Positions 41,893 to 54,189 are shown, numbered from the stretch's first letter. The stretch: 64,000 bases of DNA from Symsagittifera roscoffensis (GCF_963678635.1 NC_087067.1:1054001-1118000), one strand, 5' to 3'. Numbers and translations are program-made. Notes: generated from the sequence alone by a model not told the origin.

Positions 41893-42240
41893 CAGGCACG
41901 GATCTAGGAATCTCACGAGGGGGGAGGGGGGCGGATTTTAAAAAAAAATAAAAAGTTTTGTCGACTTTAAAGACCCTTACCACTTTAAAGACCCTAATTT
42001 TACCAAACTTTCTGCGCCGCAGGAAAATTTTTAAAATATGGCCAAAAAAGGCGTTTTTAGGTAATTTTTGGAAAATTTCGACAAAAAAATCGCGTTTTTT
42101 CGGCGCGCGCTCCCCCCTCAAAATCAGTATAGATTGGCTGGCGCCAAAGGCGCCCTAACAAAAATTTTAAGGTCAGTCAGCCAAAAATGGATATCTCAAA
42201 ATAGTACAAAGGGGGAACCTTTCGGGTCGGCAAGGGGTCA
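41893..42240. mobile_element. hAT-type MITE copy, right end lost
   Basis: It starts CAGGCACGGATCTAGG and carries the family core (CTGGCGCCAAAGGCGCC near 42139, then ATGGATATCTCAAAATAGTA). The GCCCCTG end is not present, so the copy is truncated or mutated there. Confidence 0.65.
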
Positions 42241-43745
42241 AATTTTTTTAAAACCCAATCTGAAATTTTACAACAGAGTCATTAAAATTAGATACCAAAT
42301 TTGAACCAATCTTGGCAAAAAAATCGTTTTCTTGATAAAATCATTAAAGTGACTTGAATAAAGATTGTTTCTCCGACTTTTTGGATAGAACAAAAAATTG
42401 AATATGCGATTTAGAGCTAGCTGTATTTTATTGTCTTTACGCGGCTGAGGTGCTAGGGTCATGACTAGACCGAAAAGTCGAACGATGTCGAACGATGTTT
42501 GAGTCGAACGATGTTCAATTTTATTGGAAATTTATTTGTCTTTACCGAACATTATTCGACATTGCTCGACGTTGTTCAACTTTATAGGCAAATGTTCGAC
42601 TTTGTTCGTTTTAATTTGAGATTACTAGTTTTACAGGACATTGTTTGTTTTTCAACTGTGTTCAAGCTTGCTCGACTCAATCGGATTTTTTTTTTGATTT
42701 TTTTATAATAATCAGTTTTGCCTCGTAAAGTAAGCCAAATTGACTGAAATTGACATGCAATATGCATGGTCTTTTGCAAAAAGTATCAAAATGATCTAAA
42801 AAAATGCCCATATGGCTCAAAGTTTCCACCTACATTGTCCCTTTTTAAATTGGGTAATAATTGCGATAAAAATTTGGATAAAAAGTGAGTTTATGGCAGT
42901 TCAGCAAGAACTTGGAGATTTCTCAGAAAACTACGATTTGTCTAAAATAGAACAAGACTGCTTCTATATCAGGGCAGAGCCCTGAATGTTTCGACTGTCC
43001 CTTAATTCATATCAAATAGGTTTTGGGAAAAGAAAATATTGAAAACCTGTAAACTTTGGACAAAATCGAAAAGTAAAATTTTGATTCGTACAAAATTAAT
43101 ATGACTGATTTGATTAACTAGCCTCAATTCAATTTGAAACAGTTTTGTAGTGCGGGATAATTTGCTACACATAAATAATATTCGCGTTACGCTCTTAGCA
43201 TTATGAATAAATTCTTCAAAGCGCGCATAATTTAGTTCAGAACATGGTAAATTTGGCAATTTTCAAGCCCCCAGAACTTTACAAAAAAACAATTGGAGGT
43301 AAAATATCTTTTTACATTTGAGCTCAGGAAGTCAATAACTGCATTGGGGTATAATTTTTCTGTCGAAAACTATTATTTTGATTGGCGAAAATTATTTGAC
43401 TGGATAAAAAAACCACAACGAGCATAAATATTCCGTTTTCTTCGAAAGCCGGAACAATTAAAAATGTACTTAATTTTAAATGCTTTAATTTTGTCTTTTT
43501 TGTATAAGTATGGGTCAAGCCTGGACAAAAATCCCATCATGATATTTTTCAAGAAATTTCATTAAGTATTGCTATAATGATTCATGTTGAACTGATTATT
43601 GTCGAACTCTGAACAAGTCGGCAAAAAAGGCTGCAGCAGTAACTATTTTGCTGTTTTTTTCTTCATTTAGACAAATTCTTGATGTTTCAAAGCAAAATAG
43701 TTGCATTTTCTTAACTGAAATTAAATGAAGCCTTTTTATTGGCAG
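42241..43745. other. no gene seen; GTCGAACGATGTT word cluster
   Basis: At 42472-42680, 'gtcgaacgatgtt' and 'ttcgacattgttcga'-like words recur irregularly. The rest is AT-rich with chance frames. Confidence 0.45.
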
Positions 43746-43958
43746 GGCAACAATTCGTAACAAGCAACAACTCGTAACAGGCGACAATTTGGAAGAAGTG
43801 ACAATTCGTAACAAGCCATTGGCAAGTAGAATACGCTTGCATCGCTGCGCTTACATGCGGCACTAGTGGAAAGCGTCGCGTAAATTAGTGTTCCTCGCTC
43901 AATCTATGTTACGAATTGTCGCTCGTTACGAATCGTCGTTTGATACGAATTGTCGCCT
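43746..43958. repeat. inverted array of GACAATTCGTAAC iterons
   Basis: The left arm (43746-43818) has about four copies of a 16-bp iteron (CGACAATTCGTAACAA-like). The right arm (43909-43958) has three in opposite orientation. They enclose about 90 bp of GC-richer sequence. The layout resembles the subterminal iterons of a DNA transposon or a fold-back element. Confidence 0.8.
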
Positions 43959-44230
43959 CACGCTTTTTATCCAATAATTGTACTTGAAGTCTCTTAGAAT
44001 GATTGCTAACTTACTGTTTTCAAAACACAAAGCGGCCTCTGAAAATCAGTCCCATTTTGGTGACAAATGTTCCTGTTTAGTCCGTTAAAAATATATTCAT
44101 TTGCGTTTCGCAAAACTGGAAATGAGGCCCCGTTGAAACGCAACAGATAGGTAAATAAGTAGAATATGTGGTAAATCAAATTCAGCTTGGTAAAGAAACA
44201 GAACACGAGTCCAGACGTTGTATCTATATT

Positions 44231-44361
44231 CAAATGGTTTATTGAGTGAGCGAAAACATTTCTCAGATGCTCTTGTTCCGTCCCACGGAGTGAGAAGGCG
44301 ACTCCGTGGGTAGGAACAAGAGCACCTGAGAAAAGTTTTCGCTCACTCTATGAAACATTTG
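44231..44361. repeat. 61-bp-arm hairpin with 9-base loop
   Basis: The arms 44231-44291 and 44301-44361 are complementary apart from about seven mismatches, and the loop is GAGAAGGCG. A transcript from either strand would form a long stem. It could be a fold-back transposon or a small-RNA precursor. Confidence 0.93.
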
Positions 44362-45199
44362 AGTTAAGATGAAACGCCTAGAATTGTGTTCTGTTTATTT
44401 ACTAAAAATAAAATTCAGGCTTTTAAAAAATCACTTTTTCCAGTAAAAATTTATCTAGCGATTATTGCACGAAAAAAATTTTGGAGCTAATTTGGCAAAA
44501 AAAAACATTTTTTTTCTTGATATTTCATATGGAGAAAAAATTGATTTTGAATCAATTGTACAATACGTTTCTGATTGATTTACCGTAGAATGTCTTCCCC
44601 AAGCATATACTATTTTTGAAAAAATTGTTCGCATAATTTTTTCATTTCAAACAATGCGCGCTGAACTTACAGCTGGAGAAAAAGCAAATAGCTGTTTTAT
44701 TCTGTTAATAGCGTGAAATATTGCTCAAAATCTAGTGTTGGTTGATGTTTTGACTAAGTAGATCCAATTAGTTTGACCTCGAAGTCAATTTCTGAAAATA
44801 TTGGTAATTAATCCCCACTAAATCGATTTGCGGGGAGGAGGGATTGTACGGTTGACCTTTGATTTCGTTGGAATTATGATGCGATATACTCGTTGTGACA
44901 TTATCCTATTTTTCTCGCTATGGTGTAACACGTATAAAAAAATGTTTTAAATTGGTTCTTTTTTATCGGTTGTAATGGCAACCTTTTAGCAAAACTTCTA
45001 ACTATAATCTTTATTTATCCGAGAAACGTCGGTGCGGAAACACTGCTCTCCGCAAAAAATAATGACCAGGCCCACCATGATCTATCATGGCTTAAATCGG
45101 GCACTGGGATCTACCTAACAATTGCTCTTACGTTGGTTTCTTCTAAAAAACTGCACCCCCTGCATTTAAAAACAGTGAATTAGCACTAGAGCGCACTTT
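44362..45199. other. no gene seen; GC-richer tail before the gap
   Basis: About 45015-45140 is of higher GC ('cgtcggtgcggaaac', 'gggcactgggatctacc') and could be the 3' end of a non-LTR retroelement or an exon cut by the gap. No frame supports either. Confidence 0.3.
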
Positions 45200-45399
45200 N
45201 NNNNNNNNNNNNNNNNNNNNNNNNNNNNNNNNNNNNNNNNNNNNNNNNNNNNNNNNNNNNNNNNNNNNNNNNNNNNNNNNNNNNNNNNNNNNNNNNNNNN
45301 NNNNNNNNNNNNNNNNNNNNNNNNNNNNNNNNNNNNNNNNNNNNNNNNNNNNNNNNNNNNNNNNNNNNNNNNNNNNNNNNNNNNNNNNNNNNNNNNNNN
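45200..45399. other. assembly gap of 200 N
   Basis: Exactly 200 N, probably a placeholder, ending directly in the ATAC microsatellite. Apparent frames crossing it are meaningless. Confidence 0.99.
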
Positions 45400-45488
45400 C
45401 ATACATACATACATACATACATACATACATACATACATACATACATACATACATACATACATACATACATACATACATACATACATAC

Positions 45489-45519
<31 letters not shown>

Positions 45520-45590
45520 CATACATACATACATACATACATACATACATACATACATACGTACAAAAATACATACATACAAATAGACAT
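45400..45590. repeat. (CATA)n microsatellite
   Basis: About 48 tetranucleotide units with few interruptions. Its true length is unknown because the gap abuts it. Confidence 0.98.
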
Positions 45591-45689
45591 AGAAAAAACT
45601 TTATTACTTATATGGTTGAACTGAAATCCAATTTTTATCTTAAAATACCTTATTCCTGTTTAGTTAAATGCATTCCTAAATTTTTAAAG

Positions 45690-45850
45690 TAAAATTAAGG
45701 TCAAGTTAAGGTAAATTACCTTAATTCAGTTAAGGTAAATTTTACCCTAACAATTTTTTAAGGTAAAGTTAAGGTAATGTTAGGGTAAATTTTACCTTAT
45801 TTTTTTTTACCTTAACTCATTTAGGGTAATCTTACCTTAACATTTTTTTG
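45690..45850. repeat. AAGGTAAA / TTTACCTT palindromic low-complexity block
   Basis: Repeated words AAGTTAAGGTAA and TTTTACCTTA alternate in both orientations, so the block can fold on itself. It is probably MITE-derived. Confidence 0.7.
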
Positions 45851-47582
45851 AGTGTAGACTAATTTACCCCCACTTTATGGAAACAGTCACCAATTAGTAA
45901 TTGATTCAGAAAAGATGATATTTTAGAGGACGTGCTGGGGTTGCTGTGCGCATTTTGCTCATGTCTTAGCAGTATGGGTCTTAAAAATAGAACACTCAAT
46001 TAAGTCTTATTCCCACTAAATTATATGAAAACCAGCTGATCTAAATAAAGCAATAGTCTTACACGCTATATTATTTCGTGATTAACTGGGACAAGTTCAT
46101 CAGGGAAGACTTCAGAATCGTCTAGAGGCCTCAGGGTCATTATACATGTCAGATAATTACATTGTCATATTTGCAGAGATCAACCTCTGCCATATACGGA
46201 AAGAATACACTAGGGTTTTTCAGTTAAAGGATCTCTTCAACTATTTCTCCTTTTGCAAAAAAAGGGGGAGAGCGGAAATTCCCTACCAGGTACAAAATTC
46301 TCATATGCATAACCGTTGATTTATGTCTTTGCAAGGGGGAGATTTCTTACTAAGTAACCTTGATCCCAAAGAGTTGAAGAGATCCCAGTTAAACATATCG
46401 CTATTCTGAGTATTAAACTCAACTACGAGAAAAATGCCTGTCTTACGATTTTTAAACAAAATTTACAAATTATTGTGAAGGTTATTAAAGTTAACTTTTG
46501 TCTATTCGATTTTTTGAGGCTTTCATTAAAAATGATTTCAAAATTTGGATAAAAAAATGCTTGTCATACAGTTTTATGTACAAAAATTTTCTGATAACCA
46601 TCTTGCTCTAGAAAAAAAATCGAAACAAAGAAATACATTTTTGAATCATTGAAAGGTTCTGAGCAAAAAATTGCGTGAGCTCGGCGCTCCCAAGGCGCAG
46701 TGAGAAAAATTTCGGGTCGGGCGGCAAAAAATGCATGTCCTGAATTAGTACGAAAAGGAAAACCTTTGGGTGGACAGGGGGTCAAGCTCCGGAGAAAGGG
46801 TGTTCTCGTCCTCTAATTTCAATTCTGTATCAAACGAATACTTTAAAAAGATTTTAACGAATTTTTTTTGGCTGATTTCACATCATTGAAACATGTAACA
46901 TCGTGTATAGAAAATTCTCAAACAATTTTATTGTGAGAAAACTTGATTTTGCCATCAAGGGTTAAGTAGTTTTAACCTAAATGAAAGCTGAAATGCGACA
47001 ATTGAAGAAAATGAAGAGCATTTTCTGCAACTTCTGATTTTCTGTTTTTTTCTCTAAGTCAAATAACAGTCAAATAACGTCAAAATTTCAATTTATTAGG
47101 GTTTTTTGATAACAAAACGACTATAATTCAAGTCAATGGGAGTCAAGTTAAAGTTTAAATTGTTCAAGTGCACTCATTTTGACGTGAATGCAATGATAAG
47201 ACGTCTACAATAGTCCAATACTAAATGCTGATCAGGAGTTTTTTTTCAGGTCTTTAAATTGATCAGTTTTTAAAATGCATCTATTATAATCTGAAAAAAT
47301 CTATCTTCAGTACGTGTTATTTTTAAACACTTTTCTTAAAATTAACCAACAGCTTCTTCGAAATGTTGCGGAATCCAACCCAAAAAAAATTGAAACACAA
47401 AGTTTAGTTTTCGCCAAGATCAAATTTACAAAGCAAAAAAGTATATAAGTCAGTTTTTTAATATAATGAACATTTTGCGTGGTTATCAGTGTTCAGTTCA
47501 AAGTATTACAGATTGGTGAGGGCCTGATTACTATTTGGGGACATATATTGATTTCAAATATTGATTTCTTGACTTTCAATTG
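45851..47582. other. no gene seen; MITE fragments
   Basis: 46555-46620 matches the CCCGGGTTGACC-family body (ATGCTTGTCATACAG). 46675-46795 matches the hAT-MITE core (GGCGCTCCCAAGGCGC, then 'ggtcgggcggcaaaaaatgc'). Both are short and degraded. Confidence 0.45.
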
Positions 47583-48156
47583 CTTAATGTTCTTTTTCTC
47601 AGACATGCACTGGGAATATTGAATGTTTCAAATTGAAGGGATTTTTATCGTTGTGTTGCGTGGATTCTCGGTCGAGAAAGTCAAAACATAAATCGAAAAC
47701 CTCGACCCAAGTGTGGCAAAACAAACTTAATTCTAACTGCGCTACAAGCTGCATGCCTAGCAGCTAGATTGATAGTAGGCCGGTTCCAGTGAGACGAGTC
47801 TGATCCAGACACTGAACTTAATAGGCAATTATGAAAAATATCAAAACAAACAAAGCAGAAGCAATGCGCGCAATTTGAACAAAGGGGATAATACAACAGT
47901 GCCGAAGTACAACGAAGCCGAAAATGGAAACGTTGTTCAACAGTGCCAAAAAATATTTTGAATACTGCTTTTCTTCATCCCAAGTCACTGACAAGTAATT
48001 ATATTCAAATGGATGGAAACCGAAAAGACAAAAGCGGCCAATTTAATTGGTGTTTTGACTTTCTCGACCGAAAATCCAGCAACACAACCTTAAAAATCCA
48101 TTCAATTCGAAATATTCAATATTCCCAGTGCATGTATGAGAAACAGAACATTAAAC
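47583..48156. repeat. long inverted repeat, about 105-bp arms
   Basis: 47583-47689 (CTTAATGTTCT ... TCGGTCGAGAAAGTC) is repeated inverted at 48051-48156 at roughly 85 percent identity, with about 360 bp between. The arms include the GTCGAGAAAGTC word seen in the 14.8-15.3 kb repeats. It is probably a non-autonomous transposon with long terminal inverted repeats. Confidence 0.75.
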
Positions 48157-48527
48157 AAACAAAAGTTTCCAAGCGCGGCGTCACAAGTTTTTCCAAACAA
48201 ACAATTAACTCAGCAAATTGTCAACTTATTTCTCAATTTTGCTCAACAACAAAACAGTTTTCACGCAAAACTGCCAACGATTCACAAAAAGAACTCAAAG
48301 TTACTTAATATGGTAAATTTTTGAGACTGGTGAACATATTTTTAGCTTCGGCACTGTTAGACTTCGGCACTGTTGAACGCCCCCGAAGAAACTCATCGGC
48401 CAAATATTGAATCACTATTTGTTACAGCGGTTCGTATTATTTTCGTTCAATTTGAGGGCAAGCAAGTTTGAAACATTTATTAGTTTACCGCCTAATTTGT
48501 TCAATAACACGCCAAAGTGCCTTCAAT

Positions 48528-48602
48528 GAGACTAGTTTGACTTAGACAGTGAACTTAATGATGAGCTATCATTAAGTTCACTGTCTAAGTCAAACTAGTC
48601 TC
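48528..48602. repeat. perfect 35-bp-arm palindrome
   Basis: 48528-48562 and 48568-48602 are exact reverse complements around GAGCT. A diverged single copy of the arm occurs at about 47789-47822 (GAGACGAGTCTGATCC). The perfect match suggests recent origin by fold-back copying, or active maintenance. Confidence 0.95.
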
Positions 48603-48649
48603 CTTGCCCTTCATATTTATTGTAAGCAAAAACAGCGCCGTCGGGAAAT

Positions 48650-48835
48650 GTTCTTTTTTTTATTTTTTTTTTATTAGTGCTCAGTGCAGGACCAACCGTG
48701 GGGGAGGGGGAGATGTCATCCATTTTGCCGCAGCCGGTCCCACCTTGAGGAGGCGGATGACACTGGGACCCCTCCAGCCGTGACCGAAGCGTGATTCGAA
48801 CGCATGACCCTCGTGTTAAGAGAGATGTGCCTAAC
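48650..48835 (-). mobile_element. tRNA-derived SINE (5' part degraded)
   Basis: On the minus strand a pol III B-box-like GTTCGAATC (48801-48793) follows a CTTAACACGAGGG anticodon-arm-like stretch. Then comes about 110 bp of non-tRNA body (CCTCAAGGTGGGACC, CACGGTTGGTCC), ending in an A-rich tail (48676-48650). This order of tRNA-like head, body and A tail is that of a SINE. The A box is not clear. Confidence 0.6.
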
Positions 48836-49144
48836 ATTTTCAGAGCGCCATTTTTTCTTAAGAAAAACAGTCCAAGTTTTTTTGGGAGCCTTCACATGTT
48901 CAAAATGGTTATGCGTGGGCATTTGATATGTAAAATGTATTTACTAGCAGTTACACTAAACAATAACCAATAAAAATCCCATTTTAAGAAACAGGTTTTT
49001 TCAAATTTAATTGAAATCTTGGTAATTTGACGTGAGTTTGTTTTTCTGAAGACAAATGCAAACGCTCGACTGCCTGAGCAGCTGATAGCTCCAACATGTG
49101 AACTCGTTGAAAAACTACATAAAAAAATGACCGTGATTTGGTAC

Positions 49145-49572
49145 CAGGGGTGGAATTTTTTTAGACGCCCCTCCTCCTCAGGGATTTGACCTCCTCATCA
49201 ACAAAAGGGTTCCCTCTTGGTATTATTTTACGTCAACCATTGAAGGCCAACCAACACTAAACATTTCTAAAAGTGCCTTCGTTGCCAATATACACAAATT
49301 TTGAATGGAAGCGCGCCCGAAAAGCGCAATTTTTTAGTCAACATGTTTAGAAAACTGTCCAAAAACTGCTTTTTTTTTTAGCTGCAGGAGCGTTTTTTTT
49401 TATCAAAATTGTTGGTCAACAAAGGGTCTTTATATTGTTCTGGAGTGCTCGAAAAATCATTTTGGTCGGCCTTAAAAAAGTTCGACAAAATTTTCATAGT
49501 TTTTTTAAAAATACTCCCCCCACCCCACCCCCCCCCCCCCCCCCTCTCGAGAAAACCCTAGATCCGCCCCTG
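49145..49572. mobile_element. hAT-type MITE copy with 17-base C tract
   Basis: The ends are CAGGGGTGG and ...TAGATCCGCCCCTG. The flanking octamers TTTGGTAC and TTTGTTAG match at six of eight positions, a decayed target duplication. A C run lies at 49528-49544 beside the right end, mirroring the G tract beside the left end of the 10840 copy. Confidence 0.75.
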
Positions 49573-49728
49573 TTTGTTAGTTTTATTTATTATTTAATTT
49601 CACGTGTTTTTCTGAAGTTATGAAAAAGGTCACTAAACCTAGTTTATTTTCGAAAATTTCGAGTGTAAAATATTTCACTTTAAAATGATGAAAAGCAAGG
49701 GCAAAAACGGATCAATTGAGCAATCACT

Positions 49729-50340
49729 CCCCCCCCCCCCCCTTAATGATCAATTGAGCTATCTCCCCCCGTAATGACCAATTGAGCTATCCCCCCCAGC
49801 AAAAACGGTAAAACGGCAAAAACGGTAAAAAGTCGTCAGCAAACGTAAGCACATATTTACTGTGCTCGGAGCACGCAATCAATTGACCGAATGAAAATTA
49901 TTTTAAATGAGTTTCAAGAAAAAATTGAAAAAGAACATATCGAATTTTTTTCAAAAATTTTTTTTGCAAGTTTTTGTTTGTGCGACCATGGCCTCATCGA
50001 GCAAAGCGACTTACCAGCGTTGGTGCTCTAGCCTTATATCTGAATATCAAAAACTGTTCTCTGCAGCACATTAAAATTGCTGTTTTTCCATTTAAAACAG
50101 ATAAAATGGGCTTTATGCGATCCAAGTCGCCTTAGTTTTATTGATTCTTTTTTTAACTCTGTATGTAATTTTTGAGCTTTTACATTGTAAATTTTGGCGT
50201 TCCACTATCGTTGAAGAAGCTGATTTATGATTTCATATCATTCAAACAATTTTGAAGTCGTTATAAACATGTCTGAAGTACCTATTGAAGTATCTCTCTC
50301 CTCCCCCCCCACCCCACGTGAGGGGGGTGGGGGTGGGGAT
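49729..50340. repeat. C-tract and CAATTGAGC repeats
   Basis: A 14-base C run at 49729-49742, then two repeats of 'aatga(t)caattgagctatc' with C runs (49746-49797). At 50290-50335 a C/G-rich inverted piece surrounds CACGTG. No gene was seen. Confidence 0.6.
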
Positions 50341-52659
50341 TGCTCAATTGATTTGCAAAAACCCGTGAAATGGCTATTCAGAAGCACTTGAAGAGCGAAT
50401 GACCACTCTCGCAAAAAAAATTGAGTTTTTTGATCTAAATGAGAAAAGTTTTCTGCTTCAATCTGGTATGTTTGATAGAAGTTTGCAGGAAATTTATTCT
50501 TTTCCATTTTTTAAATGTTCATTTTTGTGGTATTCTGCACTAAGAAGTTAATTTTGGATGCATGTTCGCATTTTAGTTTACTGTTTTGATGATTGTCCTG
50601 TCGGATATTTGCACGCGATGCACCAGTGAAGCAAACAAATCACTGTTTATTAAAAAACAGCAGATGGGATAATTCGTCTGAAAACAACTGCAAATACCGA
50701 TCTGATCTGTCAATCAAAAACTCATTCACTGTAAAACATTGGTACTAATGGTTCTTTTGTTATATCTTTCATATGATAGAAACTAAGTATCATTATAGGC
50801 GGCAACAAGCCTAAACTGATTCACGATAAATTACTGATTAGCAATTAATTCACAGATTGATTAAACTTGTTCATCATTGTTGAAACACACAGAGCTATTA
50901 ATTATTTCGTTCACACCTGATGCTTGTTTGCGGCATGAAAATTACTTTTTTTGTATGTTGCTACATGACATCTCCAAATAAAAATTTAGGTTTGTTTGCT
51001 TTCTTTTATAACCAATATCTCAAAAACATGGTAAAAGTGATGATGCTCTACTCTGGTAAGATTTTGATTAGGGCATTTGAACTGAATTATATAGATTAAA
51101 ACTTGAACCAAATAAGAATTGAAAATCAGAGCCGAATCAAATTAACGGGATCGTTTTTAACAGAAGTTCGACATACCATTCTTAAGCTTGACATATTCGC
51201 TGACCCATTTGTCTTTTTTTGATTACTTGGTTTCTTTTTTTAACCAAATTGGGAAAACTAGTTCTTAAGTATTTAAATGCGCCTTGCGCGCCATTATTTA
51301 ATAAAACTGAGTGGTTGAAAAAAATTCAAAACTTCTTGAAGATTAAAAACAGCTCAGACATTTTTTTTCTTCAAATATGGTAATTTGATTGCTCTACGAG
51401 AGCTAAGAAAATCAATTCGGTGCGCTTAGAAAACAAGTCGACACAGTTTTTTGAAAAACTGCTAGTATATCGAAATCCCATTTCTTTTGATCCGCTTCGC
51501 CCTTACCCGCAGGACAAATGACCCACTGAATGGCGAAATGGTTTTCACGCAATTATCACAGGATTAAACGTAAGTTGGAAACTTTATCACTGATACAGTG
51601 TTGATTTAAATTATCCGAATAAAAATTAACGAAAAAAACTTGAAAATTAAAACGCGTTTTTCTCAAAAAAGACTTTAGACTAAAAAAGATGAAGACCAAT
51701 CTTGCTGTAAAAGTTACTACAGACCTATTTGTTCATTTACTAACGAAACTATGTAACTAAAAGCCTCTTATATAGCCCTACAAAATTTAAGGAGGATACA
51801 AATTTCTCAGCTTTGCCAAAAACGTTTATTTTCATTTGCTAGCCAAAAATGTCAGAAATAAAAACTTTTAAAAATATTTTGCGCCCATTTTTGAAGATTA
51901 TACTCTTCATAACATTTGTTAGGTTAGACAAGCAGCTTGCTGTGATATAGTTTTGGCAGTAAATGAACGAATGTGCTCAGAGTAACTATTGATTGACTGA
52001 AAAAAAGCCGAAAGTGATCATTTTTCGGGTAAATTTTTTGGTCCAACTTTTGCAAAAGAAATTGCAAGAAATCAATTTTGTTAAAACCTTAAGCAATATT
52101 GGTGTACATCATTTTTAGTCGAAAATCAACCAAATTTGAGAACATTGCAGTCTGAATTTCAAGTGTCATCCGTTTTGTTCGGAATCATTAAATCGGCACT
52201 GTATTTTAGTCAAGCACTTTTTAACATTCGTCAAGTCGGTTCTTTGCTCTATGTTTGTGGCGTGCGGTCAAGAAGTAGACAATCGAAATCGTAGCCAATC
52301 AGAGGCGAGAAAAGAAACTTATTTGTATCTTTGTTTTCTTTTCTCAATTTTGTCAATTTTATGACTGTCTATCGTTCGCCAAGAAACCAATTATTAGAAT
52401 ATTTCGGCTCTGTGCACTAATTACCCTGTGTTTTTTTTTGATTTTTGTACAAACATTTCAGTTTTTGTTTGTACTAGGCCGTAGCGGAAATTTGCACGTT
52501 TTGCACCATAATGTTGATAGCTAAGGTCATGACAACTAAGGTCATACTCAACTGATCACTATTTGACTTTCAAATAGAAAAACCAAATGAATGTGTCGCG
52601 TGGAATATAGATTTTCTACTTTACCCTATCCAAAAAAAATTTGGAAAAAATTAGTCGTA
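50341..52659. other. no gene seen
   Basis: AT-rich sequence with chance frames only. No splice-bounded open stretches stood out. Confidence 0.45.
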
Positions 52660-53461
52660 AGATATCTCAGCGGACCCCGACGCACAAAGTGCGCGTCCCG
52701 TAGCTATCCTAGCCATGCCGAGATTGAGCTGGACACTCTTGCTACCTGGCCACTTAAAGGGAGCGTGTAGTGCGTACGACATCCCAACTTACGTGACCAG
52801 CTTGGATCCTATAGGGCACCACTCCTATTCAATCCCACTCGTTGGCCCATGATCATCATAGATAACCAACAGGGATAACTTAAGAGGTCTCTGGCTTAGA
52901 CCGAGTTCTTTGGCTTAGACAGATGAGCACAGTTCATGCACTACTTAGGCAGCAATCTCGTATCGCCAGCTTTCTTTCCCCTGCTAACAGACAATTAGGA
53001 AAAATCGATAACCCACTGTCAGCATTCCGGTACATACTCACCGGCAACTGAAGACCCTTTAACAATCGCCGTTAACTATAGAATATAGCTACCGCTTTGA
53101 GGGAAGAGTGTCCCTAAAACTTCTTTAAACAGAAGGTTTTTACACGACTATGCAAGCATAAACCTTCGCCAAACACGAAGCCGTACAAAGTGTCGATAGA
53201 AGTACGGGAAACCTGCCACTGTTTAGACCAATGGCAGGAGGGGCACACGCAATACAAAGATGTCGGGTATCCCCCAAGGCTCATATTTGCCGAAGCAACG
53301 CTCCCCAAGGTTCGCACCTACGTCTCTAAGCGCTGGCCAATGCGGCATGTGACGTTTGCAGACCGGGGTAGATCCGATTACTGCGGACCACACCGCAAAG
53401 GACTACACCACTCGAGGCGTAGTCACACAAAAGCATCTAGTGGTATTAATTTTGGCACCAA
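52660..53461. other. GC-shifted island of unknown nature
   Basis: About 800 bp with balanced base composition in an AT-rich neighbourhood, with sharp edges near 52660 (CGTAAGATATCTCAGCGG) and 53461. The longest frames (53190-53465 plus, 91 codons; 53114-53317 minus, 67 codons) match nothing I know. It is probably a single insertion: a non-LTR or DNA element piece, or a transferred or processed sequence. Confidence 0.5.
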
Positions 53462-54189
53462 TTAGAAGCCAACATTAAAATTTGGCTTATACAAGTCCTA
53501 CTTTTTTATTACCGACTTTATTTTGATTTTGAACTTTTTTGTGTTAGAAAAAAATTTCAGTTAAAAATCATAATTTGTTGTGCGCTGTGTACTTTCGAAA
53601 AGTCAATTCCTATGCAAAAATCTCACAAGACTTGAGTTACGATATAAGTTTCAAGTTAGCTTCAAAACATATGGCTGCTTCAAAAACTTGATACTGAAAA
53701 ATGAAATTAGACTCAACTCGAGTTCCGTGACAGAAACACCAAATTGAAAACTATGCGATAATCATCAGGCCGCAATTTTACGTTGATTTACACTCAAAAC
53801 AGCAAAAATAAAGGAAAAAGAAGCAAAAGGTTGATTTATGCGTTTATACAAAAAAACTGATTGTTTTTTGTCCAACAATAATAAATTAAAACAAATTTAT
53901 TTTCAACCAAAAAAATATTTTTCAATGTCTGGTCTGGTTGGTTGCACCGAAAGCATATTTTCGCCGGGAAAAAGTTTTCCGAATTGAAATTAAGCAAAAC
54001 ATTTGGTTCAAAAAACATTCTCAAAATTGATCAAAAGATTAGAACCGGAATAATTAGATAGAATTTCATAAAAAAGACTCAAATAAAAGAGGACTGAAGT
54101 CAATCACACATACCTACACATAATATTTATCAATTGATTGATGCTTACACCTACACCTCAATTTCTCGGCGAGTTGTTTTATCAAAAGG
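53462..54189. other. no gene seen
   Basis: AT-rich sequence upstream of the MULE relic. A zinc-finger (FLYWCH) domain expected before such transposases was looked for and not found. Confidence 0.4.

Noticed and set aside
45143-45582. Frames with Tyr-Val-Cys-Met repeats crossing the gap
   Set aside because: They are translations of the CATA microsatellite plus N.
46564-46785. 73-codon minus frame
   Set aside because: It lies across two degraded MITE fragments.
52860-52885. CAACAGGGATAACT as evidence for an rRNA gene
   Set aside because: Only 14 bases match the large-subunit rRNA core and the flanks do not follow the rRNA sequence, so it is probably chance.
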